Part shown: in pieces, positions 39,379-50,710 of the stretch
How the letters are laid out: each line of letters begins with the position of its first letter
How positions within the stretch are numbered: the stretch's first letter is position 1
Assembly (NCBI GenBank): GCA_028023455.1
Contig: JAQFVV010012573.1
Coordinates: forward strand, 496,001 to 560,000
Length of the DNA: 64,000 nucleotides
Direction: 5' to 3'
From: Epiperipatus broadwayi
Lineage: Eukaryota; Onychophora; Udeonychophora; Euonychophora; Peripatidae
The notes under the pieces: generated by a model
What the model was told of the DNA's origin: nothing
Database searches by the model: none
The model's input: only the letters and a program-made list of their open reading frames with translations
Program-made: the position numbers and the translations under genes

Positions 39379-39690
39379 ATGTATATTCCATATCATGCCC
39401 TCAAGATGGATGCCAAGCTGTATATTACAGTGAAACTAAAACTTATTAATAGTAGACTTGCTCAACACCTGTACACTTGCAATAGAGCTCAGAAGAACAA
39501 CAATACATCTGTATTTTTGGAGCATACCATGAAATCTGAACACAATTTTACACCTGCTAATCCTGTATTTTTGTGTACAGTATTGAATGATCATAAGAGA
39601 AAAATAAAAGCATTCTACATTAATGGAAATATTAATGCTATAAATAGAAAAGACACTTGCTTTGATATATCGAAGAAATGGACCATGTAA
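39379..39690 (+). pseudogene. Penelope-like element GIY-YIG endonuclease fragment
   Basis: About 100 codons contain, in order, a tyrosine-led strand, SRLAQHL, SVFLEHTMKSEHNF, KRKIKAFYINGNINAINRKD and ISKKW. This matches the C-terminal endonuclease of Penelope-like retroelements (the R-L-x-x-H helix, paired E-H/H motifs, R-x-x-x-x-x-x-Y-I, N-R and a terminal W). The expected Glu before the YI motif is replaced (KAFYI, where EAxxI is usual), so the nuclease is probably dead. No reverse transcriptase lies upstream, where an in-frame TAG occurs shortly before the ATG. Confidence 0.65.
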
Positions 39691-42165
39691 CAGGTGCTAA
39701 TTTATATATCTTTGCATATATTTTATTATATATTTTTAAAAAAGCTATGATTATGAGGCATGGATCCTTGAAAATGTTCAGCTTATTATAATTTATTTAT
39801 AACTTCTCCATTAAAACTTTACTTATAAGTTTTTGTGTTTATTTATATATAACGGGAAGTAAACTATTTTATCAAATACTTTTGTAATTATAAATGAAAA
39901 ATTAAACTAATCCAACATATTGAATAATTTAGCCAACATGTTAAATAAAAATGTTTATTCATGCTATACGTTTTCGGGGAAGAAATAGTTTGTAAATGAT
40001 TAAATAATGAAAATTATTTATAACAATTTGACATGATGGATAAACTATCTAACCAATATGCTGGATTAATTTTTTTATTATTATTTGCAATTAGAAAAAA
40101 ATATTTGATATTCGGAAAATATCTGATGCACATTTTATTCATTTGACTATAACATTAATATTTCTCTTGTAAACTTATATAAAAGTCTGAATAGTTTGTG
40201 GCACCATTTTCAGATTTTCATTCCTAGTTTCTGATTAAATTGCCATAATTCTTAGATCTTGTACTAATTGCTAAACAAAAATCTGGATCAATCTGGCGAT
40301 CTTTTTACCTTTTTATATTATCCAAAATATCAACATTCTAAGATTTTGAAATCAATTTTAGTTGGCCATTTATATAAATGTGAAATTAATTCAGAAACTA
40401 CATTATATTTAGCAATCTGTCATCATAGGCATTTTTGACAAGAATGCTGTACAATTATCACAGGATTCTTATGCACTTTCTTTGCATAATAGTAGTTAAC
40501 AATTATCTGTGCTCATCTAAAGCATTTTATTAAACAGTAGCACTTGAATAAAGGACTGTTAGCCAGAATCATGGAATTTTCACATATAAAGTATATTTCC
40601 ATTTTTATTAGACTGTTCAATGGTTATTTAAAGCCACAATAAAGCTTTATGTCATGACTTTATAGAAAAAAAGACCAAAGAAAAATATTGTGTTTCCATA
40701 TTGATTTTTGTATAATTAATCAAGATTTTTCCAATTAACTATTTTGTTTTGATCATTTATTTTTTTCATATTAAAAACATGTAAATCAACTGAGCTTTCC
40801 TCCAAAAAAAGATATATATACTACTCGTAAAATGTGCACAGGTTGAATACTATTAATTTGACTAATGCTTTTGTTTGACAAATTCTATCATATCAATAAA
40901 ATTTTAGGAAAAAATATAAATTTTGTTTAAGTAATATTTTAAAATTAAAACTTAATACATATACATAAAAAATAATACAGCAATGTAGCTTAATAAGTTT
41001 ACTTTTCATGAGTACCTTATTTTTTAATCATAGTTTTTTTCCTTACAAAAAAGTTTTCACTTGCTACAATATATATACCAAAGTGAGAACTTATTTAAAT
41101 AATGGCAGAAGAGGGTGCTTATTACTAAATTAGCTGATATGAAGTTTGCAAATTTTATTATTTTTATGTAAAAATAAATATGCAGAAAATTTGTATATTA
41201 TAAATTAGAATTGATAATTATTATTTATATTTAACATTTATTTAAATTTCAAGCAGGATGTGGTGATTTAAAGACATTGGAATACTCATTGTAGGGGAAT
41301 AAGAAGTATATTGTTTAGACTTTTTTTTTTAATTTTTGCAAAATAGTTAGCCTGAAAATGCTTGAAAATAAGGATGGCAGATTAATGATTATAGCACTTA
41401 TTATAGAATCCTTCAGAAACTCCAATTTCTATATAAAATCTGGTTTAAAAAGAAAAACAAACCATAAAAAAAATGTTTTTTCCCAAAAAACTGCCAAAGT
41501 TGAAAAGAAAATACTATATCAAACTATTGTTTGAATATATATATATATATTGTAATCCTTATGCCTGAGTTTACAAATGTTGCTTTTATGTGAATATTTT
41601 CCTTTATTATAACAAAATATTAAACAGTCATGTGTAAATAAATTTGAAAATGATAATAATCATTAAAAGTAAAATATATTATTTTTTTAAAATAAAGAAT
41701 ATTATTTTAAAAAGTTGCTATGGAAATCATCTGAAGCTTTGAAAATCATCTATTTCCAAGAAAGATGGGATTTTTTGTTACTTTTTCATCGCATGACTTA
41801 GTGAATAGAAGTAAGTAAAAATAGTAATGGATATTCAAGGAAATGTCATGAATTTTTTTGCATTGTAGCTGAATATGGAGTTGTAAGCAAAGAAATGACC
41901 TAAAATTAATTTTGATCCTGCTGATCCATCAACTACTGTTTAAAGCTAAAAATATTCATGACACTTCCAATAAAAAAATGTACTTCTATAATTAGTTTGT
42001 AAATCTACTTATTTTGATGCTCATAGAACAATAAAATCTTCAAGAAAAACTGCCTACAGAATGAATCAAAAGAAGTTAAAATGTTAATATTGCTAGCAGA
42101 CATTTAAAATTATATTGCTTTTAATAACTTTTTTCATATATACTTTAATGCAAAAAAAAAATGTA
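39691..42165. other. AT-rich DNA, nothing identified
   Basis: There is no sustained coding frame, RNA gene or element terminus. The only landmarks are homopolymer tracts, such as those near 41320 and 41460. Confidence 0.5.
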
Positions 42166-42169
42166 TAAA

Positions 42170-42220
42170 ACTTTATTTTCCTGACAGTTTCGACTGTCCA
42201 GCAGTCTTCATCAGAGCTAC
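42170..42220 (-). ncRNA. Hammerhead-ribozyme-like motif (Penelope LTR type)
   Basis: On the minus strand CTGATGA (42214-42208) is followed by one A, a five-base stem GACTG/CAGTC (42206-42202 with 42196-42192) closing a CTGGA loop, then GAAAC (42191-42187) and a GTC triplet (42185-42183). These are the core boxes of a hammerhead ribozyme with a two-base stem III, the minimal form known from Penelope-like retroelements. The extra A at the base of stem II and a poor stem I indicate a degraded copy. Confidence 0.5.
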
Positions 42221-42480
42221 AATATTTGAATGATATAATACATAATCATTACTTCATACTGTAATGGGCACACACGCCATTACATTATTTATTTTAAAAA
42301 TTAGACATTAAAAATAAAAGTTCGCAAATAAAAACTTCTTTTTTAAGAATTAAAAGTTAAAAGTCATCTAAACTTTATATATATAAAATCGCACAGATGA
42401 AAAAATTATTAAAAGAAAACTTTATTAAAAAAAAAAAGTTCTAAAACTAAATTTTCAACATAAATTCTAAAAAGATTTAA
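42221..42480 (-). mobile_element. Probable flank of a Penelope-like terminal repeat
   Basis: Sequence beside the ribozyme-like motif stays slightly GC-richer to about 42290 and includes GTAATGGGCACACACGCCATTAC, a near-palindrome. Beyond that it is AT-rich. The assignment rests on the adjoining motif and is an inference. Confidence 0.3.
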
Positions 42481-45400
42481 AGATAAAAATTTATCTTTAA
42501 GAACGTACAAAGTTAATTAATATTATTGTGTAAAATGGAAATGATTATTTTAATTAATTAAAAGTAAATTAGCCCTTAGGCATTTCAAAATGTATAAGTA
42601 AAAGTCAGATAAGAGAGAAAAAAACAATAGAAACTAATAGCCATACTAAAATAAGGGTTCATAAAGGATTCATAATGACTTAAAATTATACCTGAATTAT
42701 ATCTCTGGAATTGTTATTATGATGTATTATAGCATTTTTCAGTACATTTCAACAATTATTAATGTATGGGGTTGTGATCAAACAGAAAACAGTGGCAAAC
42801 TTAAAGGAGTTAATAAATATACTTGAATTTATTTCCTGGTTAAAATCTTTACAGATTTTTTAATATAATGCTTGTGAATAGTTAGGTGGTTTAAAGAATC
42901 TATAAATGAATTTCTAAATAGACAAATTTTAATATATATCACCCAACAGAGACACTTAAATATTTACCAATTTTACAATATCAACTAATAAACTATAGTT
43001 TACATTGATTAATCATCATTAAGATATGATTTAATGCAAGAAATTGTCTACACTCAGGAGGTTACAAATTTATTGCCATCCTTAATTACTGAAGTAGATT
43101 TTCATACTTGCAACAACTGTTTATAAGTCAATTATTTTATATAGTGCAATGTTTTTTACAAACTGTAATATTTTCAACAGCATTAAACTGTTGCACATGC
43201 GCTTTGGATTCTAACTATAAAATGAATGAATACAAACACTTCAAACACATGATAAAGTCTTTGGAAAAGATAGAATGGCCTATGATCTACTTATTCATGA
43301 TGAATTACAGACTTTTTCTAATATGTTTATAAATCAATTTTGAAAATTCTCTTTTAAAAAATCATATCTTCTAAGTTTTCTTGAAGCTAGATATCTAACC
43401 TATTTCTTCCATACCATCAGTGGCTTTATTACACATTTAATATTCAATTCTTATTGCAATCATCTATAATAACTTTGTGTACTTAACCCAATATGGATAT
43501 AGAATATGTCCAGATATTATTGAGAACCTTTATAATACTTTTTTTACTAGTCATATAATAAAAATGACATTCTATTTTTGGTTTTAACTTGAGACTGTTA
43601 ATTTTGCTTTTCTGAGATTCAGTTCAGTTCAACTTTACAAAAATTTTCATAAATCTGTTAGAAATGATATTTAGCTTAATCCCAAATTATCAATCATTAT
43701 TAACTATAAAATAGCATTTACCTTTATAATTCCTTGGATCTAATGTATTTTGTACTTATCCAACTAAAAAATTCTATCAATTTTATATATATATACATAA
43801 ATTATTTACTTAAGATCCTAAAACTGCAGTACAAGAATAATTCCTTTGATCTTGTTTTACTTTAATATGCAAATTTAATTAAACTTTTTTTACCATTATT
43901 AAAAATAAATATGTATTCATTAGCTTTTGCAGACAATGTAATTATCTCATGATAAACCAATAAACTTCAATTACTGAATGAGTAATTAATCATTTCTCAA
44001 CTGTATCCAGCATCACATGACTCTCATTTTGATGGTTCTATCATAAAGTAAATAAAGTGACCTATTGCAAAAATTCTAATTAGATTTCAGCTTTAATTGA
44101 TAAATCCTGAGCTTGGAAGTATCTACTAAAAAGTATTGATTTTATTTTTTCAAAATTCTTTCATAATGTTTAGATGTTCATCTAGATATATCCTATATCT
44201 AAATTAACAAAACTTGTAACAGCATAATTATGGAACAAATTAACTCATTGTTAAGCTCTTATAATAAGTAACATTACTTTTACAAGCTGTGGTGATATTA
44301 CTAATTCAATAATGAAAGAAAGAAACAGTGCACTGGCAAAGACTACTATCAGGCTTCTGAATTTTAGGCTATTAAGATCATATATAATTTTCAATGATCA
44401 TCCAATTTTGGCAGACAATGTCTTCCAAATTATTTATGAGGACTAATAGTTTTCATTTTAACAGTATACAAGCCTAACATAAGCATCAAACATTCATATC
44501 TATTTCAATGGACCCTTATACATTCAGTGTTGCTCTTAATAATTTAAATGCAGTTGACTGCAATGTTTTTCCTTAACCTTTTAAACAAAATAATCCAAAT
44601 TTCAAAAATAATTCCTCAATCTGTGTTTGTTCTATAGACCATGACATTTTAAATTCCAACCATCAATAAAGATATTAAATGTATATATTTTTTAACCTGC
44701 ATCTTAAATCTGTGGATGACACTCACATATCTTGGATTACTTTCTGACTTCTTATTAAGTCTACAAAGAATACAATGTTATAGGGGTCGTACTCTCTAAT
44801 CTGTTTGTTGTTTTATTGCTTGCACACATTAATTTTAATAAATTTATTTTTTACCAAAGATAGTAAAACTTGAATGGTTTATAAATTTATTTAGATCTTA
44901 TATTACAAATAATAAATGTATGTGTATACATACATAGCTCCTTTAAATTTGAACTGAATCAATATTTTAATATATTTAAAGGCGAGTTTGATTTGCTTTC
45001 TCTCCAGTAATTTAAAAATATTTATTGTGAAAGAAACTCTTGATAAACAGATCTTCTAATTATTGTTTGTGCATGTAACAATATGCAAATTCATTTAGGG
45101 ATGCTATCAACCTTTTTAAAATAACACATTTGCGAAATAGTAATTGAAAGATCTATAAACTGAAATGTAATTTGTATTAGTTTAAAAGTTACTGTAAATA
45201 TTATTTGAAAGTATAAAAATTTTTTTTTACAATCACCTTTCAAAATAATGCAGTTCTTAAAGAAATACCACCAGATTGATTTTTAGCAGTCTTGAAAGAT
45301 TGCAGTAAAAAACGAAGTCATAAAAATTACCTTTTTAAAAAAATAAAAAACATTTTTAGAGAAAAAAAAGAGATCGATTGTTAAAAGAAAATAATTTAAA

Positions 45401-45565
45401 AATACATAATTTATCAGAGAGTGAAATTCCATGTAACAGTATTAAGTCTGAAGGCAGATTTAAAGTTGTGGTTTCTATATTAATCACACCTTCACATTAT
45501 ATGCTATCTATCTTTTAAGAATGTGAATATAAAACACTACAAAGCAATTATCAATATTGCTTCTA
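42481..45565. other. AT-rich DNA, nothing identified
   Basis: Only short low-complexity frames occur. No splice-bounded open segment or element terminus was recognised. Confidence 0.5.
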
Positions 45566-45569
45566 AATA

Positions 45570-45900
45570 TTGGAGTTTTTCCATGCGTAGCATGGAGAAA
45601 CAGCCCCACATAGTGGGATAGATTGTTGGTAGTTGCTGGTAGCAGACAATGTAAGCTAGATGCATTTACCTATAGCTATCAGTGCCACCAAGCAAGTAGT
45701 GCTGGCAGCTACTTGGCATAAAGTTCCTTTGCATATGCATGGTGAACAGTGCCACCTAGCAGCTGGAACTTGCATTGCTGCTTTTGGGCCCCTACTCTAA
45801 ATATTTCTGTGGTTGACACAGGAAACAGTGCCTCTTGCGGCCACATGGAGATAAAGTCACATTTCAAAAGGTTACAACTCCCCCTTCCTTATAAAGAAAA
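45570..45900. repeat. GC-richer unclassified repeat with CAGTGCC motifs
   Basis: A 330-bp island begins with the perfect palindrome CCATGCGTAGCATGG and has the phrase AGTGCCACC near 45690 and 45749, with AGTGCCTC near 45827. No coding frame is present. It sits just left of the plus-strand RTE-like copy. It does not match the 5' region of the other RTE-like copy, so it is probably an independent non-autonomous element. Confidence 0.4.
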
Positions 45901-45961
45901 AAATGAAATACGCAATTAGCAACAATGACACTACATTAGTAATTTAAATATTTTACAATAA

Positions 45962-47172
45962 CATTAATTTTAAACATGGAAAGACTCCAGGTAATGATGG
46001 AATTATAATTGATGTATTAAAAGAAGCAGGTAAAGAAATAGAATTTTTTTAGCAAAGTTATGTACCAAATGTCTAAATGATAAAGATGTACCGGATGATT
46101 GGAAGAATGCAGTAATAATATTAATATTTAAAAAAAGGTGATAAAGAAGATATTAGAAATTACAGACCTATCAGCCTTTTATCAGTTTTATATAAAATTT
46201 TTACCAAGATAATTACAACTCGTCTACAGAGAACATTGGATTTCCACCAACCAAGAGAACAAGCTGGATTTAAAAGTGGTTTTCGTACAGTAGATCATAT
46301 CCAGGTATTGAGAGAAGTTATAGAAAGGACAAATGAATATGAGTTGTCATTATGTTTTGGATTTGTAGATTATGAAAAGGCATTTGATTCTATAAACATT
46401 TCTTCAGTGATTAAAGCATTGGATCATCAAGGTATAGATCCAGGATATTGTCATATTTTAAAGAATATTTATAAAAATGCAACAGCAACAATTAGATTAC
46501 ATAATGATACTGGGAAAGTCAACATTGAGAAAGGTGTAAGACAAGGTGACTCCATATCTCCAAAACTTTTTATATCAGTGCTGCAAGGAGTATTTTGTGG
46601 ATTAAAATGGGAAACTAAAGGAGTGAAAGTAAATGGAGATTATTTAAGTCATTTAGATTTCGCAGATGATGTAGTTGTTTTTGCAAATAATGCTTCAGAG
46701 CTGCAGGATATGTTGCAGGAATTATCAGATGAAAGTAGGACTAAAGATAAATGTTAAAAAGACTAAAATAATGTTTAATCAATTTGCTCAAAATATGAAA
46801 ATAAAGATTGATTATGATGAATTAGAAGTTAACAGTTACAAATACATTGGTCAGATTATTAATACAGATGGAAACATAATGGAGGAAATTAATCATAGAA
46901 TTAAACTTGGTTGAACTTGATACTAAAAGGAAAAATGCCTGTTTGAAAAGGAAGGTTTTTAACAAATGCGTTTTACCAGTTCTTACTTATGGATCTGAGA
47001 CTTGGACACTTAATAGAAGAGCAATACAGAGACTTCAGACCACTCAAATAAGTATGGAGATTTATGTTGGGAGTAACAAGAAGAGATCGAAAACACAATG
47101 TATGGGTAAGAGAACAAACAGGTGTTACTGACCTCATTGAAAAAATTAAGATTGGAGTTGGGCTGGACATTT
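45962..47172 (+). mobile_element. RTE-like LINE fragment (copy A), RT and C-terminal region
   Basis: The element starts inside the reverse transcriptase (GKTPGNDGIIIDVLKEAG). It then has IFKKGDKEDIRNYRPISLL, QAGFKSGFRTVDHI, the catalytic-Asp motif GFVDYEKAFDS, VRQGDSISPKLF and the FADD box (HLDFADDVVVFANN). The C-terminal part carries YGSETWTL and QRLQTTQ. Frameshifts lie near 46050, 46135 and 46740, and the 3' tail is missing. It lacks the endonuclease, as expected for 5' truncation. It is very similar to copy B and faces it tail to tail. Confidence 0.9.
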
Positions 47173-47402
47173 TGTTCCTATTAATCATGTTTCCTCCTAT
47201 ATCTAATATACATTTTACATCCTATAGACCTCTGTAGCCCCCAACTGAGTTAAGATAGAACATCATTTAAGGGCCTCATTAATAATTTTAAGGCAAAATC
47301 AGACTAGTTTATTCTATGATCAATAGAATTGATAACCCCAAGTATTTATTGTTAAGAGAGGTAGGTGGTGTTGGGAGAGGGTTAAAATATATATATGTAT
47401 AT
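47173..47402. other. Spacer between the two inverted RTE-like copies
   Basis: About 230 bp of unassigned DNA with a GT-rich phrase (GAGGTAGGTGGTGTTGGGAG) lies between the copies. The right end is a TA-rich microsatellite that is probably the 3' tail of copy B. Confidence 0.5.
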
Positions 47403-47404
47403 CA

Positions 47405-47816
47405 TCAACCATTATCAATCCACTGCAGGATGGTCTCTCCAAGTTCAATCCACCTTTTCTGATTTTTAGCTTTTCTTTTCCACATCACCGCTGCACACTT
47501 TCTTATTTCATCCATCCATCTCACATGTAGTCTCTTTCTGGGTCTTTTACAATGTCTATGAATCCAGTTTAAAATTACAATTGCCCATCTATTATCATCT
47601 TTTCTAGCAATATGTCCAGCCCAACTCCACTTGTCTTTTAATTTTTTCAATGTCAGTAACACCTGTTTGTTCTCTTACCCATACATTGCGTTTTCGACCT
47701 CTTCTTGTTACTCCCAACATGCATCTCTCTTTACTTCTTTGAGTGGCTTGAAGTCTCTGTATTGCTCTTTTATTAAGTGTCCAAGTCTCAGATCCATAAG
47801 AACTGGAAAAACACAT
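47405..47816 (-). pseudogene. RTE-like C-terminal region (copy B)
   Basis: Two overlapping frames hold YGSETWTLNKRAIQRLQATQ, WVREQTGVTD, WAGHIARKDDNRWAI, RPRKRLHVRWMDEIRK and a final QRWIELGETILQWIDNG-stop. This is the typical RTE post-RT tail, whose function in the family is poorly defined. A frameshift lies near 47640. Confidence 0.85.
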
Positions 47817-47999
47817 TTATTAAAAACATTCCTTTTCAAACACATAGGCATATTTCCTTTTAGTATCAAGTTATTTCTACCAAAAGCACTCCAATAAAGT
47901 TTAATTCTATGATTAATTTCACCCATATGTTTCCATCTGTATTAATAATTTGACCAAGGTATTTCTAACTATTAACTTCTAATTCATCATAATCAATCT

Positions 48000-48850
48000 T
48001 TATTTTCATATTTTAAGAAAATCTATTGAACATTACTTTAGTCTTTTTAAAATTTATCTTTAGTCCTGCTTTCATCTGATAATTTCTGCAGATCTAAAGC
48101 ATTATTTGCAAAAACAACTATATCATCTGCAAAATCTAAATGACTTAAATAATCTCCATTTACTTTCACTCCTTTAGCTTCCCATTTTAATCCACAAAAT
48201 ATTTTTTTGCAGCACTGCTGCAACAAGTTTTGGAGTCACCCTGTCTTATACCCTTCTCAATGTTGACTTTCCTACTATCCATATGTAATCTAATTGTTGC
48301 ATTTTTATATTCTTTAAAATATGACAATATCCTGGATCTATACTTTGATGATCCAATGCTTTAATCACTGAAATGTTTATAAAATCAAATGCCTTTTCAT
48401 AATCTACAAATCCTAAGCATAATGGCAACTCATATTCATTTGTCCTTTCTGTAACTTCTCTTAATGCCTGGATATGATCTACTGTACTAAAACCACTTTT
48501 AAATCCAGCTTGTTTTCTTGGTTGGTGGAAATCCAATGTACTCTGTAGATGAGTTGTAATTATCTTAGTAAAAATTTTGTATAAAACTGATAAAAGACTG
48601 ATAGGTTTGTAATTTCTAATATCTTCTTTATCACCTTTTTTAAATATTAATATTAACACTGCATTCTTCCAATCATCTGGTACATCTTTATTATTTAGAC
48701 ATTTGGAATATAACTTTGCTAAGAAAATTTCTATTTTTTCACCTGCTTCTTTTAATATATCAATTATAATTCCATTATTACCTGGAGCCTTCCCTTTCTT
48801 CATAAATTTAATTGCATGTCTCACTTCCTCATTCAAAATTCTGAGCAATT
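48000..48850 (-). pseudogene. RTE-like reverse transcriptase domain (copy B)
   Basis: The domain begins LNEEVRHAIKFMKKGKAPG, then IFKKGDKEDIRNYKPISLL, QAGFKSGFSTVDHI and GFVDYEKAFDF, which carries the first catalytic Asp. After LKNI the frame shifts and part of the template-grip segment is deleted. The FADD box is still readable in another frame near 48135. Relative to copy A the two elements are broken at different places, so the damage arose independently after insertion. Confidence 0.88.
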
Positions 48851-49424
48851 CAGAAGATATAATAGGTATAGAAGGTACTTGTTCTTTATTACTATATAAT
48901 TCTTGATAGAAGTCTTCTACACATTTATCTCTTTTTAGTAATAATGCGATCTTTTTTCTTATTGCAGATATAAATTTCCTACCAATACCAAAATGTTGTT
49001 TTACACTCTAGACTTTTATTCTCTTCTACAGCTTTCCTTGCTAGTTCATAATTATACTTTCTTAAATCATTTTCACCTTTTTTTGCACCATTTTACAAAA
49101 TTCGAGATATTCAATCTTTTTTAATGCATCATTGTTGTATATCCTCATATTCCTCCTTTTCTTCATAAATTCTCTAGTCTCAGTTGAAATTTTATTGGTC
49201 AATTGCTGCTTTTTTCTACCAGCTATCTTTGCAGCAGTTTTTAAAAGTGTAGCAGTTATTTTCCTATTAATTTCATTCAAATCTGAATCATGTTCAAAAT
49301 TTACTAATACTTGAAACTGATTTGTAAGTTTTAATTTAAATTCATTAGAAATTTGCTGAAGATTAGGAATATCAACTGTAAATGTTTTTCTTAATACTTT
49401 TGTCTCTCTAGTTTTGCATTAACA
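48851..49424 (-). mobile_element. RTE-like linker between endonuclease and RT (copy B)
   Basis: The minus-strand text includes a Lys-rich open segment (MNEINRKITATLLKTAAKIA, then KKRRNMRIYNNDALKK) and upstream helical pieces. It corresponds to the variable linker of EN-RT proteins. It is broken by stops on both sides. Confidence 0.7.
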
Positions 49425-50142
49425 TGTATCTTACATCTTACTAATCGATGATCACTTCCTGTGTTAAATTTATTAAGAACGTTACAATCTTGAAATATGT
49501 ACTTTGTTAGTCAAAATATAATCCAATTCTGCTGTACCTTCATTTGGATGCTTCCATGTCCATTTCCTTTTAACATTTTTCTCAAAAAAAAAAAAATTCA
49601 TAATATAAAGTTTTTCTTTTTCTGCAAACTCCACAAGTCTATGTCTTCTCTCATTTCTATTACCATAACCAAAATTACCTACAGCATTTTCATCTTTCAT
49701 TTGTTTATCAATTCTAGCATTAAAATCTCCCATAACAATTTTAAAATATTGTTTACTCTGATCAAAAGCCTTTTGTACATCCATATAAAAATCTTCTACT
49801 ACTTCATCACTATGAGAACTTGTTGGGGCATAAACCTGAATTATCTGCTTTTGGTATCTGCTATTAAGTTGTAAAACTAATCTTGCCACTCTGTCTACAC
49901 CATCAATCTTCACAATGTTATTCTTCCATTTTTTATTTATAATGAATCCTACTCCACTTGTATTTCCAATATCTGCCTTTATAGTAGAGTACATATCCAC
50001 TTTTTAAATCGTTTCTTCTAACTTCACAAAGTCCAATAATGTCCCATTTAATATAAGAGAGTTCTTCCTCTAACTCTTGCAATCTTCCTTCTCTCGAAAG
50101 TGATCTGCAATTGTAAGTACCTAAATAAAAAGTCATCATCAA
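49425..50142 (-). pseudogene. RTE-like endonuclease domain (copy B)
   Basis: This is the APE-type endonuclease that nicks target DNA for target-primed reverse transcription. Visible motifs in order are GTYNCRSL, IGLCEVRR (catalytic Glu), VYAPTS, MGDFNARI (Asp and Asn), GTAELDYIL and SDHRLV (the terminal His box). The start is a double ATG at 50142. The frame changes near 49990 and again across the A-rich run near 49590, so the protein cannot be made intact. All main catalytic residues are still readable. Confidence 0.85.
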
Positions 50143-50520
50143 ATGGCAGCCTAAGTCCGCAATCAGGGGATTCTTAGCACCCTCTGCCTTCGGCTACCAA
50201 CTGCTACCTTGGTTGGTGACTTTACAGCCTCCTGGGAATAAGGGCCATGATTTATTTTTGTCTGTCATGATTGTACATATTGGAAAAATACTCTTAAAGT
50301 TGGATGTAAAAAGCCAATAAACTCACCACGCTGGCTAATGTGTGTTGGTGAGCAGCCCATCCATGTTCGTATACTATATGAATAATCACATAGTAATAAC
50401 AGCTGCAACAACAAGAACGTATGGAGTGGACATTAGGAATTTGCCCTGCTCAGTTCCTTTAAGGCCTCCAAGAGGAATCAAAGGGTCTCCTTTCAGTTAA
50501 TAGCAAACTCCTTTCTACAG
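50143..50520 (-). mobile_element. Putative 5' UTR of RTE-like copy B
   Basis: A GC-richer, non-coding block directly precedes the endonuclease ATG and ends abruptly at a TA microsatellite near 50521. Position and composition suggest the element's promoter-containing leader. No second copy in the window confirms its right edge. Confidence 0.5.
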
Positions 50521-50710
50521 CTATATATATAATATGCACATATGTATATCAAAATATATATACATATATCCCCTATATATATATACACTTATGCATATCT
50601 AAATATATACATATATCTTCTTTAAACAGATATACCCCCCCCCCACATACATATATACAAATCTATATACATACATCGATATATATATACACAACTTAAA
50701 TATATGTAAA
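50521..50710. repeat. TA/CA microsatellite tract
   Basis: Dense TATATA, ACATATATAT and CACATA repeats are interrupted by a ten-base C run at 50635-50644. The tract directly borders the 5' end of RTE-like copy B. Confidence 0.7.

Larger units (their letters stand above)
47403..50520 (-). mobile_element. Near full-length RTE-like LINE (copy B)
   Basis: Reading leftwards there is a possible 5' UTR (50520-50143), an apurinic endonuclease domain, a reverse transcriptase and a C-terminal region ending QWIDNG-stop at 47405. A simple TA-rich tail follows. A length of about 3.1 kb and a single EN-RT protein without a separate ORF1 fit the RTE clade. Frameshifts near 49990, 49600, 49060 and 48290 and small deletions, including in the GDSISPK segment, make it inactive. 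It is the best copy here for defining the family, with relatives at 45.96-47.17 kb and 35.85-37.4 kb. Confidence 0.9.

Noticed and set aside
49497-49874. 125-codon plus-strand frame
   Set aside because: It is the antisense of the RTE-like endonuclease domain, which has clear catalytic motifs on the minus strand.
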